From Alkalihalobacillus sp. FSL W8-0930 (lineage in GTDB: Bacteria; Bacillota; Bacilli; Bacillales; Bacillaceae_D): 64,000 nucleotides of DNA. This document shows positions 17,868-26,753 of the stretch, one piece after another; position 1 is the first letter of the stretch; every line of letters starts with the position of its first letter. The position numbers were made by a program, and so were the translations under genes. The stretch lies in contig CP150183.1 in assembly GCA_037965595.1 (NCBI GenBank), positions 496,001 through 560,000 of the forward strand, given 5' to 3'. The notes under the pieces were generated by a model. It was not told where the DNA came from. It did no database searches and saw nothing but the letters and a program-made list of their open reading frames with translations.

Positions 17868-18706
17868 ATATAGCATTTTCCCCTTGTCCAAATGATACAT
17901 TTGTTTTCCATGCGTTAGCACACGGGTTGATTCCTGGTGCACCTGAACTAAATGTAACGTTTGCTGATATTGATATTACGAATACATTGGCTGCAGATCG
18001 TACTGGCCCCGAGGTGATGAAGATTTCATTTGCAGCGCTGCCTTGGGTGTTGGAGGATTATGAATTAATTCCATGCGGAGGTGCACTTGGAAGAGGATGC
18101 GGGCCTCTTGTGTTAACAAAAGGGGATCAAAACCCAGCTTCTCTATCTGGTAAACGCGTAGCTGTGCCAAGTGAACGTTCAACTGCTTATTTATTGTTCC
18201 GATTATGGGCGGCGGACAACGTTCCTGGTGGAGTTGGCGAGATTGTTGTTATGCCGTTTGATGAAATTATGCCAGCTGTTCAAGCAGGAACTATTGATGC
18301 AGGGCTCGTGATCCATGAGGCACGATTCACGTTTCAGAATTATGGCCTGAGTGTTGTTGCTGATATGGGCGAATGGTGGGAAGAAGATACGGGATTACCG
18401 ATTCCTCTTGGTGCCATTATCGCAAGACGTGGACAGGACACAGAGCAATTAACAAGATGGATTCGAGCATCTGTGGAGTATGCGTTTGAGCACCCTAAGG
18501 CGGCAAAAGACTATGTAATGGCTCATGCACAAGAGATGAGTGAGGATGTGGCCAATCAGCATATCAATCTTTACGTAAATGAATTCTCTCAGAATCTTGG
18601 AGATGATGGGTACCATGCGATCGAAGCTTTATTAACTCGAGCTGCTTATGAAGGACTTGTACCTAAGATTGACCGGGACTTATTATTTTCTCTAAAAGGA
18701 AAGTAA
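17864..18706 (+). CDS. mqnD: 1,4-dihydroxy-6-naphthoate synthase
   Basis: 280 aa, periplasmic-binding-protein-like fold, converts cyclic dehypoxanthine futalosine to 1,4-dihydroxy-6-naphthoate. Motifs: AFSPCPNDTFVFHALAHG at the N-terminus, GGALGRGCGPLVLTK, AVPSERSTAYLLFRLW and AGLVIHEARFTFQNYGL. It is translationally coupled to mqnB. The other genes of the pathway (mqnA, mqnC, mqnE) are not in this window. Confidence 0.94.
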   Translation: MNIAFSPCPNDTFVFHALAHGLIPGAPELNVTFADIDITNTLAADRTGPEVMKISFAALPWVLEDYELIPCGGALGRGCGPLVLTKGDQNPASLSGKRVAVPSERSTAYLLFRLWAADNVPGGVGEIVVMPFDEIMPAVQAGTIDAGLVIHEARFTFQNYGLSVVADMGEWWEEDTGLPIPLGAIIARRGQDTEQLTRWIRASVEYAFEHPKAAKDYVMAHAQEMSEDVANQHINLYVNEFSQNLGDDGYHAIEALLTRAAYEGLVPKIDRDLLFSLKGK

Positions 18707-18778
18707 GGACGTTTTAGCGAATGATTGAAAGGGAAGAGCACTGAGTATTGGACAAGCCTGTGAGAGGAGTGATTCAGA

Positions 18779-19666
18779 TTGAATGAAACTGAATTGGAAT
18801 TTCAACTGGTTAAGACAAACGGAATTACGCTACATGCAGTAACTGCAGGACCAAGAAATGGCCCACTTGTCGTGTTGTTACACGGGTTTCCTGAGTTCTG
18901 GTATGGATGGCGAAATCAAATTAAACCATTGGCTGAAGCAGGCTACCGTGTTCTGGTACCAGATCAACGAGGCTTTAACAAAAGTCAAAAGCCTGAAGGA
19001 ATTGAACAATATACGCTTGATACATTAAGAGATGATGTGATCGGACTCATCAAGCTGTATAACCGTGAGAAGGCACACGTGATTGGCCACGACTGGGGTG
19101 GAGCCGTTGCCTGGCACCTAGCATCTACACGTCCAGAATATGTGGAAACACTCATCCCAATCAACATTCCACATCCGGCCATTATGCCAAAAGCAATGCT
19201 AACGATACCATTGCAATGGTTACGAAGCTCGTATATGGCTTTTTTTCAGCTACCTGAATGGCCAGAGAAGCTACTGTCTGCAGATCAATATGAAGGAATG
19301 GCTAAAGGAATCAAGTTCTCTGCAAGTAAGGGTGATGCGTTCACCAGGGAGGATCTGGAAAAGTACAAAGAAGCGTGGTCGCAGCCTGGGGCAATGACGG
19401 CTATGTTAAACTGGTATCGCGCCATTCGAGCAGGACTGCCAGAGGGGTTCGCTCATCCTGAAAAAGTGACGGTTCCAACTAGGATGATCTGGGGAATCAA
19501 TGATCCATTCTTATCAAAAAAGCTTGCGAAAAAGAGCATTGAACATTGCGAGGATGGTACCCTTACTTTTGTTGGTGAAGCGACACATTGGGTCAGTCAT
19601 GAGCAACCGGAGATTGTCAATCAACTCATAGCAAAGTACTTAAGCAACCAAGTGGTCGTCGGCTGA
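18779..19666 (+). CDS. Alpha/beta hydrolase, epoxide-hydrolase-like
   Basis: 295 aa. HGFPEFWYGW forms the oxyanion-hole region, GHDWGGAVAW holds an Asp nucleophile (Ser is replaced by Asp, typical of epoxide hydrolases and haloalkane dehalogenases), GINDPFL offers the acid and GEATHWVSHEQPE the catalytic His. A helical cap lies at ~135-210. The true substrate is unknown. It starts with TTG 18779, with GAGAGGAG upstream; the nearby ATG is out of frame. Its own terminator overlaps the stop codon. Confidence 0.85.
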   Translation: MNETELEFQLVKTNGITLHAVTAGPRNGPLVVLLHGFPEFWYGWRNQIKPLAEAGYRVLVPDQRGFNKSQKPEGIEQYTLDTLRDDVIGLIKLYNREKAHVIGHDWGGAVAWHLASTRPEYVETLIPINIPHPAIMPKAMLTIPLQWLRSSYMAFFQLPEWPEKLLSADQYEGMAKGIKFSASKGDAFTREDLEKYKEAWSQPGAMTAMLNWYRAIRAGLPEGFAHPEKVTVPTRMIWGINDPFLSKKLAKKSIEHCEDGTLTFVGEATHWVSHEQPEIVNQLIAKYLSNQVVVG

Positions 19667-19685
19667 TGACCACTTGGTTTTTTGT
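19647..19685 (+). terminator. Terminator of the epoxide-hydrolase-like gene
   Basis: AACCAAGTGGTC pairs with GACCACTTGGTT, followed by a T-run; the left arm lies inside the coding region, so the stop codon sits in the loop. Confidence 0.9.
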
Positions 19686-19690
19686 ATTGG

Positions 19691-19900
19691 TTCTTGGTTA
19701 AGGCATGTGGGTTCTTACTTGAGGTTGAGTTGTTCTTGATATGAAGGGGTGGTTCTTGGTATGAATTGCATCGTCCTTGATATGTCCTGCCTGGTTCTTG
19801 TTAACAGCTGTTCGATCTTAATAAGACGCCTGAGTTCCATGATAAAACCTCATTTTTCCTTACTATAAGGTTTTCTTTCTTGCTAAGACTCACAGCTTTC
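19691..19900. repeat. Periodic intergenic array A2, core TTCTTGGTA (array A1 core inverted), period 20-21 bp
   Basis: About ten units begin with TTCTTGGTT, TTCTTACTT, TTCTTGATA, TTCTTGGTA, TCCTTGATA, TTCTTGTTA, TCTTAATA, TTCCATGAT, TTCCTTACT and TTCTTGCTA. Starts are spaced mostly 21 bp, sometimes 19 or 20. The core is the reverse complement of TACCAAGAA in array A1. It lies past a terminator between convergent genes, exactly filling the gap to the DUF3891 gene. Confidence 0.72.
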
Positions 19901-20659
19901 TTATAAAACGGCAGGGGGAACTAATGTGACGGTTTGCGTGTGATGAGACAATGCATCCAGTGGAATGTCTTGTTCCGCTTTTACCCAAGTATCGGTAGGT
20001 AACTCATACACAGAAAACGTGAGAGTGAGTGAATCTTTAAATGGAAAAGGATCTAATGTGATCTCGCTTTCATTTTTCCACTCAGCTTGGATTCCCTTTG
20101 GTGCAAACGAAAATGATTGAGCGAACCCATTTTTAAACCACGATACTTCCTCAGATTTTGGGATGCCTGGTGGGTTCATGCAAATGTAAAGAGAGAGATC
20201 ATCACAGAATTGAAGCAGGGTAAAGTCCTGTGAGCGTTCGTTTACACTGGGACAAACTTCAAGAGCATCTAAAATCGATTGTTGCCTTTTCTCCTCATGT
20301 GCCAAAAATGCAGCTACACCCGGCTCTGACGTAATGGAACCTGAGAAAAAGGAACAATAATGTTTACTACATAAGAAAGCCGAATACGGAGAATGAACCT
20401 CGACTTCATCTACGCCTCTTGTATAAGCCTCAAGCTTCCATTCAATAGGGAAGGAAATAAAGTCATATGGCATTTGTTGATCATTTGCGGCGCGTACCTT
20501 CTCATCGAGAGGAATCCAAGCGCGATCGTGCTCATAGATGCCTGTCAGTGCAGACGTTGACACAGGTTCGATCCAGTGTTTTGCAATTTCACCTGAAATA
20601 TAGGCGTGGTCATGCTGACGGATACAGTCAAACCTCTTATCTTGCTTTCTGATAATCAT
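19901..20659 (-). CDS. DUF3891 family protein
   Basis: 252 aa cytoplasmic protein. The N-terminus MIIRKQDKRFDCIRQHDHAY with SGEIAKHW, and PYDFISFPIEWKLEAYTRGVDEVE, match the uncharacterised DUF3891 family; the His-rich start (HDHAYISG) suggests a metal or hydrolase site, but no function is established. ATG 20659 is preceded by GGAGGTAAGAG. It stands alone: array A2 lies behind it and a dispersed repeat carrying an IS lies in front. Confidence 0.75.
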   Translation of the reverse strand: MIIRKQDKRFDCIRQHDHAYISGEIAKHWIEPVSTSALTGIYEHDRAWIPLDEKVRAANDQQMPYDFISFPIEWKLEAYTRGVDEVEVHSPYSAFLCSKHYCSFFSGSITSEPGVAAFLAHEEKRQQSILDALEVCPSVNERSQDFTLLQFCDDLSLYICMNPPGIPKSEEVSWFKNGFAQSFSFAPKGIQAEWKNESEITLDPFPFKDSLTLTFSVYELPTDTWVKAEQDIPLDALSHHTQTVTLVPPAVL

Positions 20660-20810
20660 CGGTTCTCTTACCTCCTACGCAATTGATACTGTTTAGTTTA
20701 CCATCTATACAAAGAAAGATGATAAGACATAACATCAATGCGAATATTAAAACACTAACATAGCACATTACCCGCTACAGGAGAATCCCTCGCTTTCCGT
20801 GGGTACGGCC

Positions 20811-22380
20811 CATAGCCGTCAAGTTAAGAAAGGAAAAAGAAAGAGCTCATCCTTTCTCTTGTAGTGGATCTAGTATTTTCCATCAGGGTACGTATGGGTA
20901 GATTGGCTCTTTTTCTATTTTTTTTTGCACCGGATTCTACCGTTTTACTCCACACGCGCATGTGTTTCATAGGCGATCTGTAAGATGTCATAGGGACTTT
21001 GATGGCGGTGGCGATGGTCTTTTCGTCCATGTCGGTAAATGCTCTCGTAGATATTTTCTAGAACGTCTTCTAATGAAGAACGATGATAGAGAGCGTATCC
21101 TTTTGACTCTTCTATAGCCCTTTTGGCATGATGGATACACTTGTATTCACTGCCTTCGAGGTGGTGCTTTTGATGAAGATAGAACCGGCATTGAAACGCC
21201 ACCATCGAGGAAAGCAGAATGTGTATAAGTTTCCCATACATGTGGCAGAGAAACCGATCTGGATTCATCGCGCGCACGTGATCAATGGCGAAAAGGGATT
21301 TCCACGTTTTGAAAAGAATCTCGACTTGCCAGCGTAAGGAATACATCGGATACAATGCTTGCACATCCATTTCTTCCTGTGTTAGGTTAGTGGCAAGGAT
21401 TTGGGTATGATCCTTTTTGTCGGCGGATTGGGTATGACCCCCTTTCCGTCTTCTTTTTCGTAAACCGGCTTTCCTCTTGTTTTGTTGATCCTCTGTCAAT
21501 CGTTGCACGATGACACGGGTTTGAAGGGTGTTCTTTCCTTTGACCCCTAATTGGATGACCCCATAATCTTTGATCGCTCCCGGTTCTAGCTGCTTCGCAT
21601 CTTCTTCTGGTTTGATTTGGATTCGTTCCCCTTGATCATCTCTAGTCCAATAGGTCATATTGGCCGGCGTCCGCGTGATATAAGAAGCGCCTGCACGATC
21701 GATTTGTTTCAAATGGTCGCCAGAAAAGTAGCCGAGATCACGGATGATCAAATCACCTGGTTGAATCGTATCGGCTAATGCATAGGCGGCGTGATGGTCA
21801 CTTTCTCTTGAACCGGAAAGTAAGGTATGCAAAAATTTCCCCTCATATAGCTCATACTCTAAATGAATTTTCGCTCCATCTGAAGAAGTACCATCTTTCT
21901 TTGGTCGTTCAAATGAAGTCGCATCTAAGATGCGGATCCGAGAAAACGGGGTCTCAGGAAGAGGTGGCATGGCCATCAACTCTTGTTTGGCCGCCAATTG
22001 AAAAAACACATGCTTCAAAAAAGCCGCTCCTTTTTCATCGAAGCGTTGATGTAAGGCTTGTTTGGAAAGGTGGGTATTGGATTCACGTGAAAGAGCCCCG
22101 CAAAGCTGTGTTAACTCTGTCGCACCGACGGGTTGAGGAAGAAAGGAACAAATACTTAGGAAATCCTCAGGTTTTAATTTCTTTAGACGCTGTACAAACC
22201 CAACATCTCGGGCAGATTGGCGAAGGTTCGGTACAGATAAAACGTCCAACACGGTTTTCGCAAACGTACTGAACTCCTCTTTTAAAGACACAAACGATCC
22301 CTCCCTAGGACTGGTTAAACCCCCATCCTAACGAAGAATCGTCTATAGTTAAACCGATTTTACTTAACTTGACGGCTATG
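20811..22380 (-). mobile_element. IS4-family, IS231-like insertion sequence, copy 1 (1570 bp)
   Basis: Bounded by perfect 18-bp inverted repeats CATAGCCGTCAAGTTAAG (20811-20828; complement at 22363-22380) and flanked by a 10-bp direct duplication GGGTACGGCC (20801-20810 and 22381-22390). It has one transposase gene, a long 5' leader and a 3' terminator-like region. Size, inverted repeat length, target duplication and YREK signature fit the IS231 group of IS4. Both ends and the gene are intact, so it is potentially active. Confidence 0.93.
20945..22291 (-). CDS. IS231-like transposase, copy 1
   Basis: 448 aa DDE transposase. The IS4 signature is clear: LDATSFERP (first Asp), IIRDLGYFSGDH (second Asp) and YSLRWQVEILFKTWK, giving Y-(2)-R-(3)-E-(6)-K. 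The frame is intact. It differs from copy 2 at about a dozen residues spread along the protein (for example SICSF/SICAF, HTLLSG/HTLLCG, RHGRK/RYGRK), so the two are not a very recent duplication. GTG start with GGGAGGG upstream. Confidence 0.93.
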   Translation of the reverse strand: MSLKEEFSTFAKTVLDVLSVPNLRQSARDVGFVQRLKKLKPEDFLSICSFLPQPVGATELTQLCGALSRESNTHLSKQALHQRFDEKGAAFLKHVFFQLAAKQELMAMPPLPETPFSRIRILDATSFERPKKDGTSSDGAKIHLEYELYEGKFLHTLLSGSRESDHHAAYALADTIQPGDLIIRDLGYFSGDHLKQIDRAGASYITRTPANMTYWTRDDQGERIQIKPEEDAKQLEPGAIKDYGVIQLGVKGKNTLQTRVIVQRLTEDQQNKRKAGLRKRRRKGGHTQSADKKDHTQILATNLTQEEMDVQALYPMYSLRWQVEILFKTWKSLFAIDHVRAMNPDRFLCHMYGKLIHILLSSMVAFQCRFYLHQKHHLEGSEYKCIHHAKRAIEESKGYALYHRSSLEDVLENIYESIYRHGRKDHRHRHQSPYDILQIAYETHARVE

Positions 22381-22562
22381 GGGTACGGCCTCAGCCCCTT
22401 TCGCGGTAAGGGCGCCGCTACAGTGTCTTCACCACGTACTTATCCACAGGAGTCTCGGGTTCTCCTTCCGCTTGTTTTGTAAAAAAAGAACGGCGAACGA
22501 TTCTACAATTGAATCATTCGCCGTCTTTTTTAATTTTAGTTTTGTTTCAGCCTCTATAGAGA

Positions 22563-23897
22563 TTAATCAAACTGAACAGACACACCAAGATCCTTTAATA
22601 ACTCAAAGTATGTTGGACATGTTTTGGATACACAGCCGGGATCGTTAATCGTAATGCCTGGAACCTTTAGTCCAATTAAGGAGAGGGACATGGCTACTCG
22701 GTGATCATCGTATGAATCAAGAACAGCGGCTTTTGGTGTTCCTGGATAGATCGTTAGCCCGTCCTTAAATTCTTCAACTTTTATGCCGAGCTTCGTTAAC
22801 TCTGCGCAAATAGCTGAAATGCGGTCAGATTCATGATGACGGATATGCTCAACATCTCTTAACGTAATCGGACCTGTTGCGAACGGGGCAAGGGCAGCAA
22901 TCGTTAATGTCTGATCAGACATTTCCTTCATACTGATATCCAAATTGCCCTGAAGCTGATCCGTTCCTTGCACTTCAATAAAGTCCTCGCCACGTGTTAC
23001 GGTACAACCCATCTTCTCATATAGATCAACCATAAAGATATCAGGCTGATTTGTGTCCATCGTCAGGTTTGTTACTTTAATGCGGCTATTTGTTAAAGCA
23101 GCTAAAGCGAAAAAATAACTTGCTGTTGAAGCATCTGCTTCTAGATCAAGTGTTTGACCATTATATGCGGCAGGAGGGATGACCATTGTTGTTAGCTCAT
23201 CATTTGCTTCAACCTTTGCGCCAAAACGTTCCATTAGGTCAATCGTAATCTTTACATAAGCATGTTGAACAATGTGATCTGGAATCGTCACAGTGACTTC
23301 GTTCTCAGCATAAGGACTAGCAATCAGTAATCCACTAATAAATTGGCTCGATTGTGCACCAGAGATTGTGACAGGACCACCTTTAAGGCCTTGGCCTTTC
23401 ACTTTTAGTGGGTAATAGCCCTCTGATTCAATCGATGCACCTAATGTACGAAGACCTTCAAGCAGTAATGCAACAGGTCTTTGGCTCATGCGTTCACTTG
23501 CTTCAACAAACCATTCTCCACTTTTTGCGGCAGCAAGTGTACCTGGAAGAAATCTAGCAGTGGTCCCAGCTGCCCCGATATAAAGGTCAGCTTCTTTTAC
23601 TGGCCAATCACCTGCGCACCCTTCAATCTCAATCGTGTCGCCCTCTACTTTTGTTTGAATCCCCAGTTTGTTTAGTGTATCAATGCACCAATAGGAATCA
23701 TCACTACGTAAAATACCTGAAAGCTTGGAAGGACCTTTCGCCATTGCAGCAATAATGAGGGCGCGATTTGTGAAGCTTTTACTTCCTGGAATACGGATAT
23801 CTCGATCAATTGTGTTCTCAAGTGGACTAATCGTTACAGTTTGAACACCATTTAATGATGACCAATCTGAGCGAGCCCGAGAATCTGGAGTATGCAC
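22563..23897 (-). CDS. aroA: 3-phosphoshikimate 1-carboxyvinyltransferase (EPSP synthase)
   Basis: 444 aa, sixth step of the shikimate pathway: transfers enolpyruvate from PEP to shikimate-3-phosphate. Motifs: IRIPGSKSFTNRALI (PEP and S3P binding), GAAGTTARFLPG, SGAQSSQFISGLL and YDDHRVAMSLSL. It starts with GTG 23897 after GAGGTG. About 20 residues precede the usual family start (TVTISPL), an extension with no known role. It stands apart from other shikimate genes and may be one of two copies in the genome. A 19-bp palindrome sits just before its ribosome site. Confidence 0.9.
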   Translation of the reverse strand: MHTPDSRARSDWSSLNGVQTVTISPLENTIDRDIRIPGSKSFTNRALIIAAMAKGPSKLSGILRSDDSYWCIDTLNKLGIQTKVEGDTIEIEGCAGDWPVKEADLYIGAAGTTARFLPGTLAAAKSGEWFVEASERMSQRPVALLLEGLRTLGASIESEGYYPLKVKGQGLKGGPVTISGAQSSQFISGLLIASPYAENEVTVTIPDHIVQHAYVKITIDLMERFGAKVEANDELTTMVIPPAAYNGQTLDLEADASTASYFFALAALTNSRIKVTNLTMDTNQPDIFMVDLYEKMGCTVTRGEDFIEVQGTDQLQGNLDISMKEMSDQTLTIAALAPFATGPITLRDVEHIRHHESDRISAICAELTKLGIKVEEFKDGLTIYPGTPKAAVLDSYDDHRVAMSLSLIGLKVPGITINDPGCVSKTCPTYFELLKDLGVSVQFD

Positions 23898-23908
23898 AGA
23901 ATCACCTC

Positions 23909-23927
23909 GGTTAAAATTATTTTAACC
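23909..23927 (-). promoter_or_regulatory. Palindromic operator candidate before aroA
   Basis: GGTTAAAATTATTTTAACC is a perfect 9+1+9 inverted repeat ending about 2 bases before the ribosome site GAGGTG. A TATAGT-like -10 lies directly upstream, so the palindrome would overlap the transcription start. It may be an operator; as RNA it would also form a hairpin next to the ribosome site. Confidence 0.45.
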
Positions 23928-23997
23928 CTACTATATCATGAAAAGCCGGATAATGATGGTGTCCTCTAGCATTTCCTCTCATTTAGAAGGTATGGAG

Positions 23998-24834
23998 CTA
24001 CACATCGATCGTTCTAAAATCAAGGTTTGCTAATGCCTGAGCGATGGATGGGTAGATGTTAAACCCAGTAAACTTAATGCCGAGCTGAACCGCTGTTTGT
24101 GCGATCTCCGGGCGAATCCCTGACAAGGAGGTACGTGTGCCGATTAGCGTAAGACCTTGAATAAGCTCTGATAACTGACTGGCGACCATGGTATCGATGT
24201 GAGAAACTCCAGATAGATCAATTAATAAACAACCGACTTCATACTCTGCACAAAACTTTATCGTATTTGAGACAATGACTTTTGCCCGTTCAGTATTTAT
24301 TTCACCAACTAGAGGCAGCAAAGAAATATGATGGTTTAGTTGAATGACAGGTGAACTCAATTCATTAATCAAATTCGTTTGAGCCAAAATAAACTGCTTT
24401 GACTTTTCCTGGTTTTTTTTGCTGTAAAGCACAACGACACGTTGAAAGGTATCTGTGACTTTTTGTATGTATGATTGATAATCGTTAAAGTTAAAGTCAT
24501 CACTGTGATGTTGAAAATATGTATGTAGGTAATCCAAATAGATTTGCTGGTTTTCTAAAAATTCCTCTACCACCTCAGGTAGAAGGGTATTAAGATGTGC
24601 TTCATCCGAAGTTACTTCATCAAGCCATTGTTTAAATGTCTCATCCTCTAAAACACTTTCATCATTAAAAAGCTCAATAAAAATACGATGGAACCGTAAA
24701 TTCTGTTCTTTTAATGTAGCAATTTCATCGGGATCCTCTGTCCCGTAAACCCCGCCTTTATGCTTATCCAAGCTAGCGTACCAAGCATCAGTAATGGACT
24801 CTGCATTGGATTTGAAAAAATCATAAAGTGTCAC
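23998..24834 (-). CDS. RsbR-type stressosome protein (globin-like N-domain plus STAS)
   Basis: 278 aa. The N-terminal ~150 residues are helical, like the non-heme globin sensor of RsbR paralogues; the C-terminal STAS domain (~165-275) has SSPVIQLNHHISLLPLVG, LIDLSGVSHIDTMVASQL and LSGIRPEIAQTAVQLGI. The Thr in HIDTMVA corresponds to the RsbT-phosphorylated position, and GIRPEIAQT holds the second conserved region. It should sit in the stressosome upstream of sigma-B. No rsbS/rsbT genes are nearby, as is usual for the extra RsbR paralogues. The start is GTG 24834 after AAAGGAGGG. Confidence 0.9.
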   Translation of the reverse strand: MTLYDFFKSNAESITDAWYASLDKHKGGVYGTEDPDEIATLKEQNLRFHRIFIELFNDESVLEDETFKQWLDEVTSDEAHLNTLLPEVVEEFLENQQIYLDYLHTYFQHHSDDFNFNDYQSYIQKVTDTFQRVVVLYSKKNQEKSKQFILAQTNLINELSSPVIQLNHHISLLPLVGEINTERAKVIVSNTIKFCAEYEVGCLLIDLSGVSHIDTMVASQLSELIQGLTLIGTRTSLSGIRPEIAQTAVQLGIKFTGFNIYPSIAQALANLDFRTIDV

Positions 24835-24939
24835 TTTTATACCCTCCTTTTAATCTACTACCTGTTCTTTACCCATATTAATAGAGATTAATTCATCTTT
24901 TTTACAAAACCTTAAGGGGATGAGACATTTAATCCAACA

Positions 24940-24982
24940 AAAAGCATCGGATGATTCTTGGTAGAATCACCCGATGCTTAAT
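24940..24982 (-). terminator. Terminator of the DHA2 transporter gene
   Basis: Minus strand AAGCATCGGGTGATTCT pairs with AGAATCATCCGATGCTT (one mismatch), followed by TTTTTG; it starts just after the stop at 24995. Confidence 0.88.
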
Positions 24983-24994
24983 TAGTTCCTTTGG

Positions 24995-26503
24995 TTAATT
25001 TGCATTCTCTTTCATTTCCTTAGAAGTCAATACACGTTCATTTCCCATAAATGCCACCGTAACTGCAGCGATCGCAATGGGAATGAGAGCCAGTGTGAAC
25101 ACAAAGGTAACAGAATCAGACATGGCCTCAGTAAGCTGTGTTAACAGTTCAGGTGAAATACTGCCTCTTGTTTCTGGCTGGAAGATTTGTTGGATATCAC
25201 CTGGTTCGTTCATAGAGTCTGATCCAACGCTTGACTCACTAATTCTTGATGCAAATATACTTGTTTGAATCGTTCCATAGATTGTAACGCCCACTGTCAT
25301 CCCGAATGAACGTAGGAATGAGTTGGTGGAGTTGGCAGATCCACGATGACGAGGGGAGATTCCATTGATTGATGCGGCAGGCAGCAATGAAAAGGAGAAC
25401 CCGACGCCAAACCCAACAAGTGCAATATAGGCGCTTAAAGCAATTCTCGATGTTTCAACAGACATTCCTGATAAAAGGAACATTCCAATAAAGAAAAAAG
25501 CAACGGATACAGCCATTAATCGTCTGAAAGTAACCTTCGTTTGAAGCATACCACCAACCATGCTTCCTGCAACCGATCCAAGCATCATCGGCATAAGCAC
25601 AAATCCAGCACTTGTGGCTGAACCTCCGTATACGGCTTGAACATAGATAGGAACAAACACAGCCAGGATGATAAACGTACCACCATATAAGAAAGCTAGA
25701 ATTTGCGAGGTGGCAAATAATCTGTTCTTAAACATCCAGAACGAAATAATAGGTTCGGATGCTTTTCGCTCGGCAAAAAAGAAAGCAGTAAACATGACCG
25801 CAAACCCGACAAATAAACCGATGATTGGTGCAGAACTCCAGGCGAATGACTTCCCGCCTAACTCAAGCGCAAACATCAAACAGACGATGGCGATGACCAA
25901 TGTCGAAGCACCAAGCCAGTCAATTTTTTGCTTAATCGTGTTTCGTTCTTCATGATAGTTCCGAAGAATAAGGAAGAAAGCAACAGCACCAATTGGGATG
26001 TTAATATAAAACACCCAGTGCCAGCTTAACGCATCTGTAATAAACGCACCGAGCAATGGCCCGAGAACACTTGATAATCCAAAGACAGCACCAAATAATC
26101 CAGTCATTTTTCCTCGTTTTTCAGGTGGGAACAAATCAAAGATAATAGTGAAAGCAATTGGCATTAAGGCTCCGCCACCAATCCCTTGAACCACTCGATA
26201 GGCAATGAGCTGTTCCATACTTGTAGTTGTTCCACAGAGAACAGATCCAATGAGAAAAGCGAGTAACCCAAAAAGAAAAAAGCGTTTACGACCGTACATG
26301 TCAGATAATTTACCATAGATCGGCATACCGGCCATCACTGCAACCATATAGCCTGCCGTTACCCATACAAATTTTTCATAGCTGCCAAGATCAGACACAA
26401 TCGTTCCCATTGCTGTAGCGACAATGGTGTTGTCGATGGCTGCCATGAATATCCCTAGTAGTAAACCTGCTACAACAAGTTTACTTTGCGAAGATTCGTT
26501 CAT
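24995..26503 (-). CDS. DHA2-family drug exporter (EmrB/QacA, MFS)
   Basis: 502 aa, 14 transmembrane segments. MFS motifs: FMAAIDNTIVATAMGTIVSDL (motif D1 in helix 1), GKLSDMYGRKRFF (motif A, loop 2-3), RVVQGIGGGALMP (motif B) and GPLLGAFITDALSWHWVFYINIPIG (motif C), the antiporter signature for proton-driven export. The substrate is unknown; the family exports quaternary ammonium compounds, dyes or antibiotics. ATG 26503 is preceded by GGGAGA. No TetR or MarR regulator is adjacent. Confidence 0.88.
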   Translation of the reverse strand: MNESSQSKLVVAGLLLGIFMAAIDNTIVATAMGTIVSDLGSYEKFVWVTAGYMVAVMAGMPIYGKLSDMYGRKRFFLFGLLAFLIGSVLCGTTTSMEQLIAYRVVQGIGGGALMPIAFTIIFDLFPPEKRGKMTGLFGAVFGLSSVLGPLLGAFITDALSWHWVFYINIPIGAVAFFLILRNYHEERNTIKQKIDWLGASTLVIAIVCLMFALELGGKSFAWSSAPIIGLFVGFAVMFTAFFFAERKASEPIISFWMFKNRLFATSQILAFLYGGTFIILAVFVPIYVQAVYGGSATSAGFVLMPMMLGSVAGSMVGGMLQTKVTFRRLMAVSVAFFFIGMFLLSGMSVETSRIALSAYIALVGFGVGFSFSLLPAASINGISPRHRGSANSTNSFLRSFGMTVGVTIYGTIQTSIFASRISESSVGSDSMNEPGDIQQIFQPETRGSISPELLTQLTEAMSDSVTFVFTLALIPIAIAAVTVAFMGNERVLTSKEMKENAN

Positions 26504-26753
26504 ATTCTATCTCCCACTATACTGTTTTATTTCGTTATTTTACCATATATTGCACCCGCAATGAATCATAGATAAGTCATGAGATCGATACCGAAGAACT
26601 AGGTCTATTGACGAATACATTCAGCTTAGAGAATGAGAGCTCAATCGTTCAATTAAAAAACCTCCCTGTATTTTCCCAATGTTCATGGTAGAGAATGTTT
26701 GCTAGGGTTGTACCAAGCCAGAACATTCTGGTAAATCATCTAGGAGGGATTTC
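26504..26753. other. Intergenic region upstream of the subtilisin gene
   Basis: 250 bases carrying the divergent exporter and subtilisin promoters. The 9-mer TAGAGAATG occurs twice (26627-26635 and 26689-26697), and CCAGAACATTCTGG near 26722 is an inverted repeat. TTGACG near 26609 may be a -35. These are candidate sites for the nearby RRNPP regulator, but nothing proves it. Confidence 0.35.

Larger units (their letters stand above)
20722..22556 (-). repeat. Dispersed structured repeat, copy A (minus orientation), interrupted by the IS
   Basis: The two halves, 20722-20810 and 22381-22556, together match copies B and D in reverse orientation (AACAAGCGGAAGGAGAAC, GGTGAAGACACTGTAGCGG and GAAAGCGAGGGATTCTCCTG in repeat orientation). 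The hairpin at 22490-22524 (14-bp arms, 7-base loop) is followed by a T-run in both directions and probably terminates aroA transcription. The IS is inserted in the conserved GGCCGTACCC segment. Confidence 0.8.

Noticed and set aside
24950-24975. TTCTTGGTA inside the loop of the DHA2 transporter terminator as another A-type array
   Set aside because: Only a single occurrence with no repetition; coincidental match.
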